Below, one piece after another: positions 11,395 through 23,609 of a stretch of DNA of 64,000 nt (its first letter is position 1; each line of letters begins with the position of its first letter). The stretch comes from Isoetes taiwanensis. Taxonomy: Eukaryota; Streptophyta; Lycopodiopsida; Isoetales; Isoetaceae. The notes under the pieces are model-generated. The model was given only the letters and a program-made list of their open reading frames with translations. It did not search any database and was not told the origin of the DNA. A program made the position numbers and the translations under genes. The stretch is taken from contig JAJEKV010000008.1 in the NCBI GenBank assembly GCA_021234155.1, positions 22,611,158 to 22,675,157 of the forward strand, written 5' to 3'.

Positions 11395-11766
11395 CTAGGG
11401 TAGTCGATGAATCTCATCTGGAAAGAGGTCATGGTATTCCCGGAGGACCCCTGTTATTGCTGGAGGGAGGCTATCAATAACCTCGTCTTGCTTAGACTTG
11501 GCTTCTACTGAAGCAAGTCGTATCATACAAAGAATCTGAGACTTTTTGATAGCTCTATCCAACTCGTATAACAAGATACACTGTATGGTGGGAATAACTG
11601 GTGTACCTGCTATGGTCACACGGGCTCCGTTGGCTGCATTGAAGGTAACCTCCCGCTTTTCACAGTCAATAGTTGCCTTTGTAGCGGCCAGAAACTCCAT
11701 TTCCACAATAAGGTCGTAGCAACTGTTGCCCATTTTTGGCAACATAGACCAGCATCTATGTATCAA
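11395..11766 (-). pseudogene. Chromovirus protease tail / RT linker; 5' truncated
   Basis: MGNSCYDLIVEMEFLAAT and CEKREVTF match the end of a Ty3/gypsy aspartic protease (usual 'D.ILGMDWL...I.C..+.V.F'). The ORF ends with [13 protein letters not shown], the usual entrance to RT. The protease catalytic motif and gag are not present upstream (higher coordinates), where unrelated sequence starts at about 11730-11770. The element is therefore truncated or interrupted here. Confidence 0.8.
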
Positions 11767-14600
11767 AACCTTTGTTTCATTTATATTTCCTTCAAGGAAA
11801 AGTTCCAGGCTATTGTGATCCCATCAGAGTTTGGAAGACATTTGACCAAGATTGGAAGACATTTGGGATCTCCTATTATGGCCTAGTCTTTTCCTTGAGG
11901 TAAAACACCTTTCTAGACACATTCCTATTAGTTTAACATTTTCCTTTGATTTGAAGACCAGGCAAAGGCTATAGCAAGTTTATCAAGGAGGCACAAGACA
12001 TTTTACCAAAGCTCAAACCTTATGAAGCTTGCTTGAGAAGTTTGAAGTCACACACATGAGGATGCTACCCTAGAAGTGAAATTTGCTCTTGTTCTAGCCT
12101 TGAAGTTTGGAAGACCCTTATAAAAGTTTGGAAGACCTTAGGCTTTGAGCAAATCTATCTTCACTAGGAGGTATGAATTGAGCCCTAGAAACAATTTGAG
12201 ATAAGATCAAGTGCTACAGAGGTACCCATCTCTTCTTCATTCCATTCATCTTACATTTCCCTTTCTATATCCCAAGAGCCTTCAAAACTTTTCCTTCACC
12301 ATTGTTTCCACTTTTGAGACCTTTTCTCATTTTGAGATAAGATCAAGTGCTACAGAGGTCCTTCATTTGAGAATTGTCCCCTAGTGATCTTGAAAACCTT
12401 CAAAGGCAAGAAAGCTTTTTTTTCATTCTCATTTCATCTTCCTAAACCCTAGTATAGCCTATTTACACCCTTTTCCCATCTTTTTCCTATGACTTTTTCA
12501 CCATCCCTATGTTGCAATAGTGATCTTGAAAACCTTCAAAGGCAAGAAAGCTTTTTTTTCATTCTCATTTCATCTTCCTAAACCCTAGTATAGCCTATTT
12601 ACACCCTTTTCCCATCTTTTTCCTATGACTTTTTCACCATCCCTATGTTGCAATATTCATTGACCATTGGTCAAAAGGGACAAAAATTCAAATGTTTCAG
12701 TTTTGACCTAAAACTCTCTAGATGGAAAGCTTGGAAAAAAGAGCTAACTTGGTCTTTTAAAATTCAAAAAAAAACCTTGGGAAGACCTTCAAAATTGGAT
12801 TCTTGGGATGCGTGCCCAAAAATAAAAACCTATTCTAGCCTATCTACCCTATCTATTTCTCAAGATAGTTCCGTGTCACCCCCATTTTTCCACGTGGCGC
12901 CAGGGCGTGGGGCCGTATTACATCGGGCGGTGTCCCCTCTGCGGCACGCAAAATTTAATAGTGGGCCCGCATTATTCCTTATATATGAGGCCTTCGAACC
13001 ACTTCGCCCGGGATATATCACCCTTAAGAATTTTTGATGAACCCTAAGAAATAGGGGAACTCGCTAAAATCCGCCAATTCGTGCCTAAATTTGATTGAAT
13101 CCCCCAATTTTCGCCTCAAATTAGCTCCTAAACCTTTTCCAAACCATGGGGATCCTTTTGTGGCACTTGATTCGATAGAAATTGCTCAATTTGGGCCTCA
13201 AATCACTCAACCGAAGCTAGCTTTTGGGAAGAACAGTTCTTAAGCCAAGAAAACAGATCAAATCAAGACGCCCCTCGTGAGATAGACCTCTCGTGATCTT
13301 GGCGATTTTGATATTCTCGATATTATCTTGCTCTGCTCTATTGAAATTTGCTCTCTTTCCGCTTTCGTGATTGAAGATCCGTCCCCCAAGTGATTTGTTC
13401 GACAAATGAGGCACTTCAACTACAACTCAAAAAAAATCATTTCATTCGGCTTCATTGGTAGTTCTCGATTCACTAAAGGCTCGACACGACCTGGATTTTA
13501 CTTTCAAACACTATTATATGTTTGAATTTGGTAATGCCTTGCTAACACTATCAAATTTCTTGTGTTACATTTCTATAATGCATAGTCTTTGCCCGAAAGA
13601 TGTTGTCACCATTGTATATTCATCTTTTGTAATCCCGCATTGTGCTTTTAAAGCTAAAAACTAAAAACAAAACCCAAAATATTTATTCCAAGCTATATTC
13701 TTTTCAGATAGTTGCATTTCATCTTCATAAAAACCTTAGAGACCTACACATTCAAAGAAAACACATAAAAAGACCTTTTTCCATAACTCCGCCACAGAGT
13801 TTGTTTTTTTTCCCCGAGGCCTCGCTACTTACAGAGAAACCAAAACTTTTTTTGCTATTTAAACCCTATGCACATGATCTAGGGGTTATTTTGAAGTTGC
13901 CTGCACAGATCCCAACTCAAGATTCCTTATCAAACTCCATCTCATCACATCTCAAAAATCTCACAAGGTGCGTCTGCAAGGCCATTCTTTGCTCTGACAG
14001 TTTTTTCAGTTTCAGGGACTTTAGTAATTTTGGAAAAACCAATATTCCAAAATGACTTTTCTCACTTCATATGTCAAGGATTGATCACCCTAAGTGATCT
14101 GGAGGTCCTAACCATTTTGTTTGAGCTTCCTTGAGGTTAGACTAAAATTCCAGGTTTTAGGCTAACAGCAACCAATATCCATGATCTCGGCTCCTAGAGC
14201 AACGGGTGCTCCTGGCAGCTGAATGTTCAAATTGATATGATGGCTCTTCGTTTGGCGGACGGCCCCACTAGCCAACGTGACTGGACGTGGCATTGACTTT
14301 AAGGGAGTAAGCTGCAAAGCTTCTGCATGATAAGGTCCTGATACTGAAGAGTCGGGTTTATGATCAATAGGTTAAAGAAGTCACGCATGGCGTAATATAG
14401 CTCCCATAAGTGGTCATCCGCATCCATGAATGCTTCTTCGTGGGTGGAATCCCAATAGTACTAAGTTTGTTGCAGGACGCGTTGCAAGTTTTGGAGAGCT
14501 TTGTCACAAAGGAGCGTGACAATTTTCCACCCTGTTATGGGACAATACGGCACTTCTGGTCCTGCAACAAACCCGACAATAGATGTACAAACCATAAGTC
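11767..14600. other. No recognisable gene; contains two 136-bp-offset duplications
   Basis: Only incidental ORFs. A 'tttggaagac' phrase recurs several times at 11830-12140. A 29-bp segment at 12195-12223 recurs at 12331-12359, and about 138 bp from 12382 recur from 12518; both offsets are exactly 136 bp. I could not assign this DNA to a family. It may be an insertion that truncated the chromovirus. Confidence 0.5.
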
Positions 14601-14611
14601 ATTCCTTATAC

Positions 14612-16090
14612 TTAGAATTTCTCAAGAAGAGAGACAAGTAATATAGAAAGAACTAAATCTGTATTCAAAGGGGATAAAATTGCCGATATAGTAACACATA
14701 TTTTATAGTGGCCAAAGGCCATAGTTTGCAATTCCACATATGTACATTTAGGAACTAGACCTTGCATCTTGATCCATCGGTGTAGGAGGTGGTGGTGGCG
14801 GCCGATGGCACAGCAGAGTAACCCCTGGATCGATTGTGATGGCTGCAAGAGAAGCAACCTCTGGTGGATAGGCAGTGCCCAAAGGGGCTGCCACTAGGAG
14901 CTTCATGCTCAGCCAGGGTGCTATGTCCTGTCCCAAGGCAGTAAGAGCGAGGTCCCGACACACAAGCACATAAGTGAAAGTGCAATAAGGAAGCTTCTTA
15001 TGGCCTGCCAGGGTGGACAATGCACGGAGGTTCCACCACGAAGCTTCGGCCTCTGAGGCTAGGTCTCATGCCACAAAAAGGACCTATCCTTGCCGAAAGG
15101 CTGATAAGAAGAAGCGTGTGAGGTGGTTCCCCATCGCTCTGACCTCTGGTGTGACTGAGGCAGCTATTTCTTTGTCGAGGTCCATGGTGACCTCTTCCTC
15201 CTTAAACTCTTGCTTTTCTTCCCTTAGATGACTGGAGTTATGGTAAGGATCCTCCCCTTCTTCATCCGACTCGGACGGAACATCGACCATATTGATATTT
15301 GGGTTTATTGGTGAAATTGGAGCAGCTGCTGTACCTCTGTAGGGAGCTCAACTGGAGTAAAGTCGATGAAGTCGTCCATGCAGTACTCATCAAGCTCATA
15401 AAGCACCTGTGCTTTAGTTCTGGCCTTCAAGTCAGCCACTACATGGTACGTCCATATGATATCCTCCAAGAGGAGGTACTCCTGCCCCTGGTGATAAATA
15501 AGTGGGAGGGCATCCAACCCATCCAGTCGTGCCCCCTGATCTCGGTGTGGCGGCATCTGTTCGGCTAGTTGTTTCCATCGGATAAAGTCATCCTCTCAGA
15601 TGTACTCATCGTCTTCCTCATCAGAAGACTTAGGTAGCTTGCCCTTCTCTGCTGGTAGAGTGTCATCCTCCACATACTGATCCATGAGAATAGCCAGTGC
15701 GAAGGCCACTTCAAGATACTGCTGGCGTTCATGTGTCACCACTGGCGGATTATGGCCCCATCTAAGCTTGCCCCTAAGAACATCATAGGCATGCGTGTCA
15801 CCTCCCAACATTTCCCTCACTATAGCTCTCTCTAGGAATGCAGAGAGGAAGCATTTCTTGAGTATAAAACTCAAGGAAGCCCGCTAGTCAGGATGGGCCT
15901 GCATGTTGATGATGAGGTCGATCTTCTGGAGCAGAAGGGGTTGTAGGAGGTCAAAGGGGACTTGAGAATCCCAATGCTCTCCATCTTGGTACCATTGGAG
16001 CTGGATTGGGGTCGTCATTGAAGCTACTAGTTGTGGAGGAGGACGACGAAACAAGAGAAGCAGAGAAAAGAATGAAACCCTAAATGTCAT
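14612..16090 (-). pseudogene. Unrecognised gag-like retroelement ORFs, broken
   Basis: A run of minus-strand ORFs (16090-15884, 15874-15596, 15556-15305, 15290-15084) reads like one acidic protein interrupted by stops and frame changes. Segments include PFDLLQPLLLQKIDLIINMQ, GGDTHAYDVLRGKLRWGHN and LDEYCMDDFIDFTPVELPTE. The helical segment ending 'INMQAHPD' resembles the minus-strand ORF at 34530-34787 ('IQLDMQARPDRYRAELL'), which sits just inside an LTR. I therefore infer a retrotransposon gag-like gene, but I recognise no named domain. Confidence 0.45.
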
Positions 16091-16118
16091 TAGGTACCTT
16101 CTTAACTTTTGTTATGCT

Positions 16119-16380
<262 letters not shown>

Positions 16381-16397
16381 CCAATGTGAATGATATA

Positions 16398-19300
16398 CCT
16401 AGATGGAGTGTATCAAGTAGACTAGTTATTTTTTATCAAAATTTATGTATGAGGAATTTACAAAGGCTAGTTTGAGATTCCTTAAGATTCTCTAAGGTTA
16501 TGTTCGTAATATGAAAGAGTGTGTCAAGTTATTCCTAGATGGAGTGTATCAAGTAGACTAGTTATTTTTTATCAAAATTTATGTATGAGGAATTTACAAA
16601 GGCTAGTTTGAGATTCCTTAAGATTCTCTAAGGTTATGTTCGTAATATGATATGTCAATTAAAATGTCTATTTTAAGAGTTATGCTTAGATTCGATAGAA
16701 TTCTCTACAATTCCCTCAATTACCTTAAGATTCCTCTTTATTCTAAAAGACTCTATAAATATGAGATTTCTTTCCAATGAATAAAATATAGCTATTCCTG
16801 TCATCGCAAATAGAAAGGTTAACTGAATGACCTCACATTTAATGTACTCGATTTAGGTTTGAAGTGGAGATGGTCAGCTGTATGGGCTAACATTGTGTGG
16901 ATTCGATGAGGTTCCTTTTCAATGCATGCATTATGTTGACCACGATTGTCTATTTTAACTGAATGACCTCACATTTAATGTACTCGATTTAGGTTTGAAG
17001 TGGAGATGGTCAGCTGTATGGGCTAACATTGTGATAGCTTTTGAATCAATCTTGAAGTGACAATGATGTCTAGTTGTTCTCATTCACCTCGTTTTGCATT
17101 ATTGTACTTTGAGAGCAATAATCCAGGCATTTGCTCACAATTAAAAATTTTGTAAAGTGTGTAATGTGTTTGATAGATCTCACATTATTAAGGGCTTGAA
17201 TTCCACAATAGAGACAACATATTTGGTCAACACCATATGATCACAAGCATGTGAATTGCACAGAGGTTGTGACAATTTCAAATGCGAAAAACTCGCTTTT
17301 GGCTACATTAGTGAACTGCATTATTAAGGGCTTGAATTCCACAATAGAGACAACATATTTGGTCAACACCATATGATCACAAGCATGTGAATTGCACAGA
17401 GGTTGTGACAATTTTTCACAAGTTTTGAGAAGAGTTTTGCTAGTTGTAGCTACGAGTGTGTATCGCGTAATGGCTAAGACAAATTGAGCATGCTAAATGT
17501 GTTAAGGTATTTTGTTTTTGCAAAGTTCATCCTAGTTGTATAGAGATTCAAATACCTTGTGCCATTATTTGCTCATATATATTGGCTACGAGTGTGTATC
17601 GCGTAATGGCTAAGACAAATTGAGCATGCTAAATGTGTTAAGGTATTTTGTTTTTGCAAAGTTCATCCTAGCCTTTCTTCACCGATCTCTGCTTCAAATG
17701 CATGGTCTGGTGCCAATAGCAAATATATATGCAAAATGTCTTCTTTTTCATTCAAGAATAGAATCTGCAGCACTTTGTTTGGGTTTATCTTTATTCATGA
17801 GTGAATAGTCTCAGCTATAATCGAACTCAATTTTTATTCTGAATTCATGAAGGTTAGAAAATATATGCAAAATGTCTTCTTTTTCATTCAAGAATAGAAT
17901 CTGCAGCACTTTGTTTGGGTTTATCTTTATTCATGAGTGAATAGTCTCAGCTATAATCGAACTCAATTTTTATTCTGAATTCATGAAGGTTAGAAAAGTT
18001 GATTTTGGATGGTCGTCCGAAATGACCTCGTTATTTTCATACTTGCAGAGTATATGCTCTCATGCTACAAATATACGAGCAGGCACTAATCTTCAATACC
18101 TTGATATCTTGTCAGACATCACAGCAAAATTAAAGCTAGCTTTGATTCACATGTTAAGTTGGCACCATGGCACCATGATGTAGGAGATGCGAGGCCTGAC
18201 ACTGTGTTTTAACAAAGTTGATGTCTATTAACTTAAGTAAGGTATACTAACAATCTAAGCCTTCGATCAAAATGTCCATAAAGGTGGCAAGATTTAGGTT
18301 AGAAAGGAATTCTAAAAAGTAACTAGCGTTAATTGCAATTGAATCATCTCACTAGTGGAATCTTCATGTGGAATTTTTTTTTCTTAATTGATAGTAATTG
18401 CACTTGAATCATCACAGACTAGTGGGGCCTTTTTTTTCTTAATTAATAGTTCGAGCAAATGAAGCAAAACATTTGTATAGATTGAATAATTATAAAATAA
18501 TATTTGATTTGATAGTGGATGATTGTGTGTATTATTGTTAAGGGACTCCTACTCTAAATCATAGCCAAAGACACTTAATTAATAGTTCGAGCAAATGAAG
18601 CAAAACATTTGTATAGATTGAATAATTATAAAATAATATTTGATTTGATAGTGGATGATTGTGCCACTACAAGCACATATGTGGGCATGCACAGATGGTG
18701 CCCTTCCATTGCAACCATTGAACGAAAGGACTTGAAACATAGGACAAGTTTTTCGTTTGCACTTGAAACATAGGACAAGTTTTTCGTTTGCACATCTATT
18801 GAATCATCATTTAACAGTGGGCATGCACAGATGGTGCCCTTCCATTGCAACCATTGAACGAAAGGACTTGAAACATAGGACAAGTTTTTCGTTTGCACTT
18901 GAAACATAGGACAAGTTTTTCGTTTGCACATCTATTGAATCATCATTTAACAAAAATAAAGATTTAAACATTCAATGAAACGACACATTTTGTTGCCATT
19001 TTTTTTTAAATGGAATTTCAAAGCCCGTGTCATCATGGTCTGCTCCCACCTCTTTATGTGGTTTGGCACATTCACTTTCAACCATAGCAAACATTCATAA
19101 TACATGTCAAAACCAAACTTAAAGTAGATTGTCTCAGCCAACACGGACAAACAACCAAATGTTTGTTTTCAAGTCAAGCACATCATCGAAAGTACAATGT
19201 ACTCGAGGATTATAAAGGATGTTAGCGGAGAGAGCTACATGATGAGCTTCCTATTTTATCGATTAGAAACGCCTTAAAAGGGGGAGAAAAGAAAAATATT

Positions 19301-19692
19301 TGTGGCATTATTTAATATGTTGGAAAAGATCCTCTAAGGGCAAGTATGATGCTAGATGTATATTTTGAGTCTAGAAAGATATTATGCTATAGAAGTAAAA
19401 GGTACTAGATGTTGGGGACTTGGATTAATTTAGTAAGGCCTGAATGCACCATATCTGCAACCAAGGGCATTAAGCATCCTTGTTAAAGGCAAGGCTTGTG
19501 TAAAATCAAATATAGACCGTTGCTTTGTTATGCATTCAAGGAGGTCAACATTAATGTGGATTAATTTAGTAAGGCCTGAATGCACCATATCTGCAACCAA
19601 GGGCATTAAGCATCCTTGTTAAAGGCAAGGCTTGTGTAAAATCAAATATAGACCGTTGCTTTGTTATGCATTCAAGGAGGTCAACATTAATG
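16398..19692. repeat. Cluster of eight 136-bp-offset duplications
   Basis: Non-coding AT-rich DNA in which eight different sequences are each present twice. First/second copy starts: 16398/16534 (~117 bp), 16819/16955 (79 bp), 17183/17319 (96 bp), 17450/17586 (~86 bp), 17731/17867 (~136 bp), 18437/18573 (~91 bp), 18681/18817 (136 bp, with an inner 31-bp tandem repeat), 19421/19557 (136 bp). In every case the offset is exactly 136 bp although the sequences are unrelated and copy lengths differ. No gene was recognised in this stretch. Confidence 0.95.
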
Positions 19693-19699
19693 ACATGCA

Positions 19700-21690
19700 A
19701 GGCTCTTTTATTTTAATAAAGTTAAGTTTGGTATGGGTCAAATACATTCCGGATTTTGTTGAGATCGATGGTGAGTTCATATGTGGTCGATTAAGCAAAG
19801 ATCCACTTCCCTCTCATATTTTTGGCGCTTTGTATGAGATAATCCACTCGATGTCATGCGCTCGCTTAGCTATAAATGCGGATCTTTGCGAGCAAATCTT
19901 GTAATGCCGAATGAGCTTTGCCCCATCTGCAGAGGAAGAAAGGGTGGACCCCGCCATAAACGGCATCCGCAAATATGTCAATAGAGCTTAATGTTCAAAT
20001 AGAAAGGAGAGCCGACTTGGTATATGGTAAGGATCATCCGATACGGGGAGCTTCTAATATCCGTTCATTTTGTTCTATACAAGATTCCAGTCTATTGAAT
20101 AGGTGCTATGGTAGTGTATTGGGAATGACTGCCTAAAGTCGATCTCAAACGACTTTGCAAGTCTACAAACAGATTTTTCAAACAATCATGTACTTTCCTG
20201 AAAATACTCTCATTAGCGAGCCTTCCAACCGCCATAGCAATCACCATTTAAACACACAGCTCTAAAACTACAAAGATCTCTCTCAAGTATGCCTTAGTTA
20301 GATATCCATCAAGATTCATCAATGCCATTAAACGATAGGAAGAACCCCTTTATTTGTATTAAATACAACCTCCTGGCCACACATATTGATGTCGAACACA
20401 AGAACACAACAACCGTGAATCCACAAAACAGATGATGACCCTTCCATTAGCTGAATTAATATTTTGTTTGAGTTAACTTTTCTCAGACGCAAACATCGCA
20501 TTTCAAGCACCACGTAAGGGCATCAAGCAAAGAATAAAAATGGAAGCATCGCATTATTGTGGTAAGGAAAAAAACTCGAGACGATAAAAAAAACACAAGC
20601 CACCCAAATCCAAATGTACTTCCAGATCCGGCTAGCAAATTCAGAGAATCGTAGCTTTGGACCATAGATAGAAATATAAACCTTGATAATTAGAAAAGCA
20701 TTTACAATGGAAAAGCATTTACAGTACTCTGAGCAAATGCAATGATTGTTGTGCTCCAAATCCAATGTCGGTTGTAGCAAAGATAAAATTCAATCACCAA
20801 GTTGATAGATTGCTATGCCGGCAAGCATCACTTGCTATGGCAAAGTGTAATATCGCGAGATACCGTGAGCAAATGCAATGATTGAAAGTAAAAAAGTTGA
20901 AGTTGAACCCGCTTTGGAACAGAGGTCTGCAAATTTACACCGCAAACTCCAAGAGAAATGGGGCTTGATTCAGGGGCATCGGGAAGGAGGAAACAACACA
21001 CAACGAATGTACTTCAAATATGCAACTCTTACCTTTCATTCTACATTAAATTTAGCAAAATTTACACCGATTTGAAGATGATCGATCCGCTATTCATAGG
21101 TAGGACAAAATGGTAATTTGCCATATGTTTTTTGCATCGTGCAAAAAACTTGCAAAGCGCCGCACAAGCAATCTAAAACCATGACGAAGCTTCCTTTAAC
21201 TACCAAGCTTCATGGTTAGGCAATGACCAGAGGCATGTAGGCATCTCTTTCCTTGAGCCTCAAGATCTTGATCAACCGCCATATTTGCATTGTTCATGTC
21301 TCCAATCTTCCCCGCAAAATGAAATAAACCCCAATTTGTTAAGCACTTCCCTTCGTTTATTTCTTCAAAGATATTTAAATCAAGCACCCTTGCCACAAAA
21401 TAAGCAAATCTAGTCCATGAGCTGTTGCTTTATATTTGCTAAACGCTTCTTATGCCCCAAGGATTCTCGATGCATGATACTTAAAGGATGCCTAATTGCT
21501 CTCTGAAAGCAATGTTAATTACTCCATAAGAAAAACCAAAGATGTACCTCACGAAAATCAATGGCTATCTCACATAACCTGAAAGAAAGAAACATGATTA
21601 TTTAAATATGATTAAACATGATTATTTAAATATGATTAAACATGATTATTTAAATATAATCATGTATCCATTGATGTAAGGACAGCCTCA
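19700..21690. other. No recognisable gene
   Basis: Short ORFs only, without family resemblance. A minus-strand ORF at 21196-21396 (VARVLDLNIFEEINEGKC...) is somewhat protein-like and could be an exon of the unrecognised gene just to the right, but I cannot support it. A 24-bp tandem repeat of a catgattatttaaatatgat unit lies at 21590-21660. Confidence 0.4.
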
Positions 21691-21694
21691 GCTC

Positions 21695-21910
21695 ATTTGT
21701 TTTTCTCGATTCGCGGCCGCCTTCAACCTCTCGCAGATGCTTGCATGATACTTCACTAGATTAAGCTCCAACTTGTATTCAACATGTTTGGCATAAACTA
21801 GGCTCCACTCCAACCACTTCATTGCAAGTGAAGAAAGGCCTTTCATCGCAAACCAACCGCCTACAAAATATCTAGCCCAAATTTTTGGTCCCAGTGAGCA
21901 AAAACAGTTT
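21695..21910 (-). CDS. Possible last exon of an unrecognised gene
   Basis: The minus strand is open and protein-like over about 70 codons: ARYFVGGWFAMKGLSSLAMK, then WLEWSLVYAKHVEYKLELNL and ASICERLKAAANREKQMS, ending in a stop. The amphipathic, Leu/Ala-rich helices suggest a helical-repeat (TPR-like) protein, but no motif is diagnostic. Too short to stand alone; it would need splicing to upstream exons such as that at 22005-22290. Confidence 0.3.
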
Positions 21911-22004
21911 TTTCAAGAGAAGTAGAAGAATTAATTGCGAGATGCATCAACAACGGACATATCCCCTCGCTTCCAAGTTACCGTGGGTGTAATTCGACAA
22001 GTAG

Positions 22005-22290
22005 TCAAAAGCGACCTTCGCGCTTTTCATACTTCATGAATATAAAAAGGCATTGCCATTTTGTCAGATAACTATCGGCCTCCCAATTCGTGGACTCCCC
22101 ACCATCATCTAAGCAGAAAAGAACTTGTAGCAAATCTTTTTCTATTTTACTAGTGTCTTGCCAACGGTGATCATCGAGTTGGACTAAGGTGAGCACAAGT
22201 AACCTCAGACTTCCTATGCCAATTTCCCTTGCCAAAACTAGCACCGCTTGCAAAAAGACATTAAACTTGGTTAACTCCTACAAAATTGCA
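22005..22290 (-). CDS. Possible internal exon of an unrecognised gene
   Basis: Minus-strand ORF with VLVLAREIGIGSLRLLVLTL, VQLDDHRWQDTSKIEKDLLQ and VLFCLDDGGESTNWEADSYL. The composition is typical of a folded helical protein. An AG acceptor precedes GAGTTAACC near 22277. It lies about 100 bp upstream, in transcript sense, of the exon-like ORF at 21695-21910, so the two could be spliced. I do not recognise the family. Confidence 0.3.
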
Positions 22291-22299
22291 CAACGTTGT

Positions 22300-23250
22300 T
22301 CCCGCATATAAAAAAAATAGGCAACGATCGAAGATAATGTGAGAACAAATTTAAATGGATCTAAGTCAAATAGAATTTTTTAACGTGGACGATTCGGAAA
22401 AACAAATTTTCAAAATGGACAGTCTGAAGGGCTTATCTGAAGTAGATCTACAAATAGGAATGCTGAAACCCACCGGAGCGCGAATGATAACCTTTGAATG
22501 TTGTCTCATGCTAAAGAACTCGTGAGTCGCCATAGCCACAGCTTGATTCTTTGTCAAAACACAGACGACAAAATCGAAGTTAATAATAGAGCGTATAAAA
22601 GTAGATCAAAAGTTGTAGATCTTATTTATGAAAAGCGCATATCGACGATATAGTCGCATATTAAAATGGAGGCATTTCCGCTTTTGCTTTGGTTGCCCGA
22701 ACCGTAAATGAAAAAAGTAATCGCTAGCTTGCCCTCTAAGTGTCCTCCGCTCCAAGATTCTTTGGTGGCATTGACAAATATGGGCATGTTAGTACGTAAA
22801 AAGCGAGGAAGATAAGATAGAATCAATGGCCCGTGAATGTCTTACCCGGTCGAAATCAATCGGCTACCTCCGATTATGTGACATAACGCCAAGCAAGAAA
22901 GGGGAAAAGCATGTTATGGTTCCTCATATCCCCGGCCGCTATAGCAGAAAATACAAATCCTTTGTAATAGCTTCATGTGTAGAGCACAAAATCCCGAAAT
23001 CATAATGTTATTCCGTGAAAGCATGGTAATCGCAAGACAAGGATATCGCACTATAGAAATCTAGAAACCTTACCCGTAGATCGCAGATAGGTATAGCATT
23101 TCGTGCCCACAATTTGTACAGACGGATTTTTTGACAAAAACACAAGATCCCAAGCTTAACTTGGCCGGAGGAGCGGATCGAGTATGAATGGGTTATCGAA
23201 CAAAGCAAAGCGGTGTGGGCTTGAAGAAATCATCGATATCTCAAAGAGGG
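22300..23250. other. No recognisable gene; weak exon-like minus-strand ORFs
   Basis: Minus-strand ORFs at 22366-22557, 22626-22826 and 23008-23208. The last ends at a donor-like CTACGG|GTAAGG. They are open but unconvincing. They may be part of the same unrecognised gene as 21695-22290 or chance. Confidence 0.25.
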
Positions 23251-23254
23251 CCCA

Positions 23255-23600
23255 GATCAAAAGCCCCAAATAAAGGGGTGATTTGAGGTGGCTTATTTGG
23301 GGGCTTCACGTGGGCCGTCCAGATCTGAGATGGACGGCCGAGATTTAATTGTCTACACACATCTACACACAAATATAATTGTATATATATACAAGTTTTT
23401 ATACTATCAATGGGTCTATCGGCTATGGTTTATGAACATTGGTTGTTTTAGCAAACAAAATTAAAAAAATTAATATCGTTGTAAATTGTTTAAATTGTTG
23501 ATGCACATTCATTACGCGATATTCTTGTACACGTATATTTAAACAAGTCTTTGTACCATAAATGGGTCTATAAACTATGGTTTACGAAATCTGGGAACAA
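23255..23600. repeat. Dispersed repeat, copy A (no GATTC array)
   Basis: Contains the inverted repeat GGCCGTCCA...TGGACGGCC (about 23314-23340) after an 'aaaagcccca' lead-in, then the phrase 'actatcaatgggtctat' and a second 'gggtctataaactatggttta' line. The same order of blocks occurs at 32345-32610, where it is followed by a long GATTC array that copy A lacks. Confidence 0.65.
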
Positions 23601-23609
23601 ATTCCAAGA

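Noticed and set aside
16398-19692. Possible CRISPR-like or satellite array because of the many repeats
   Set aside because: Each repeat occurs only twice and each is a different sequence; only the 136-bp offset is shared.
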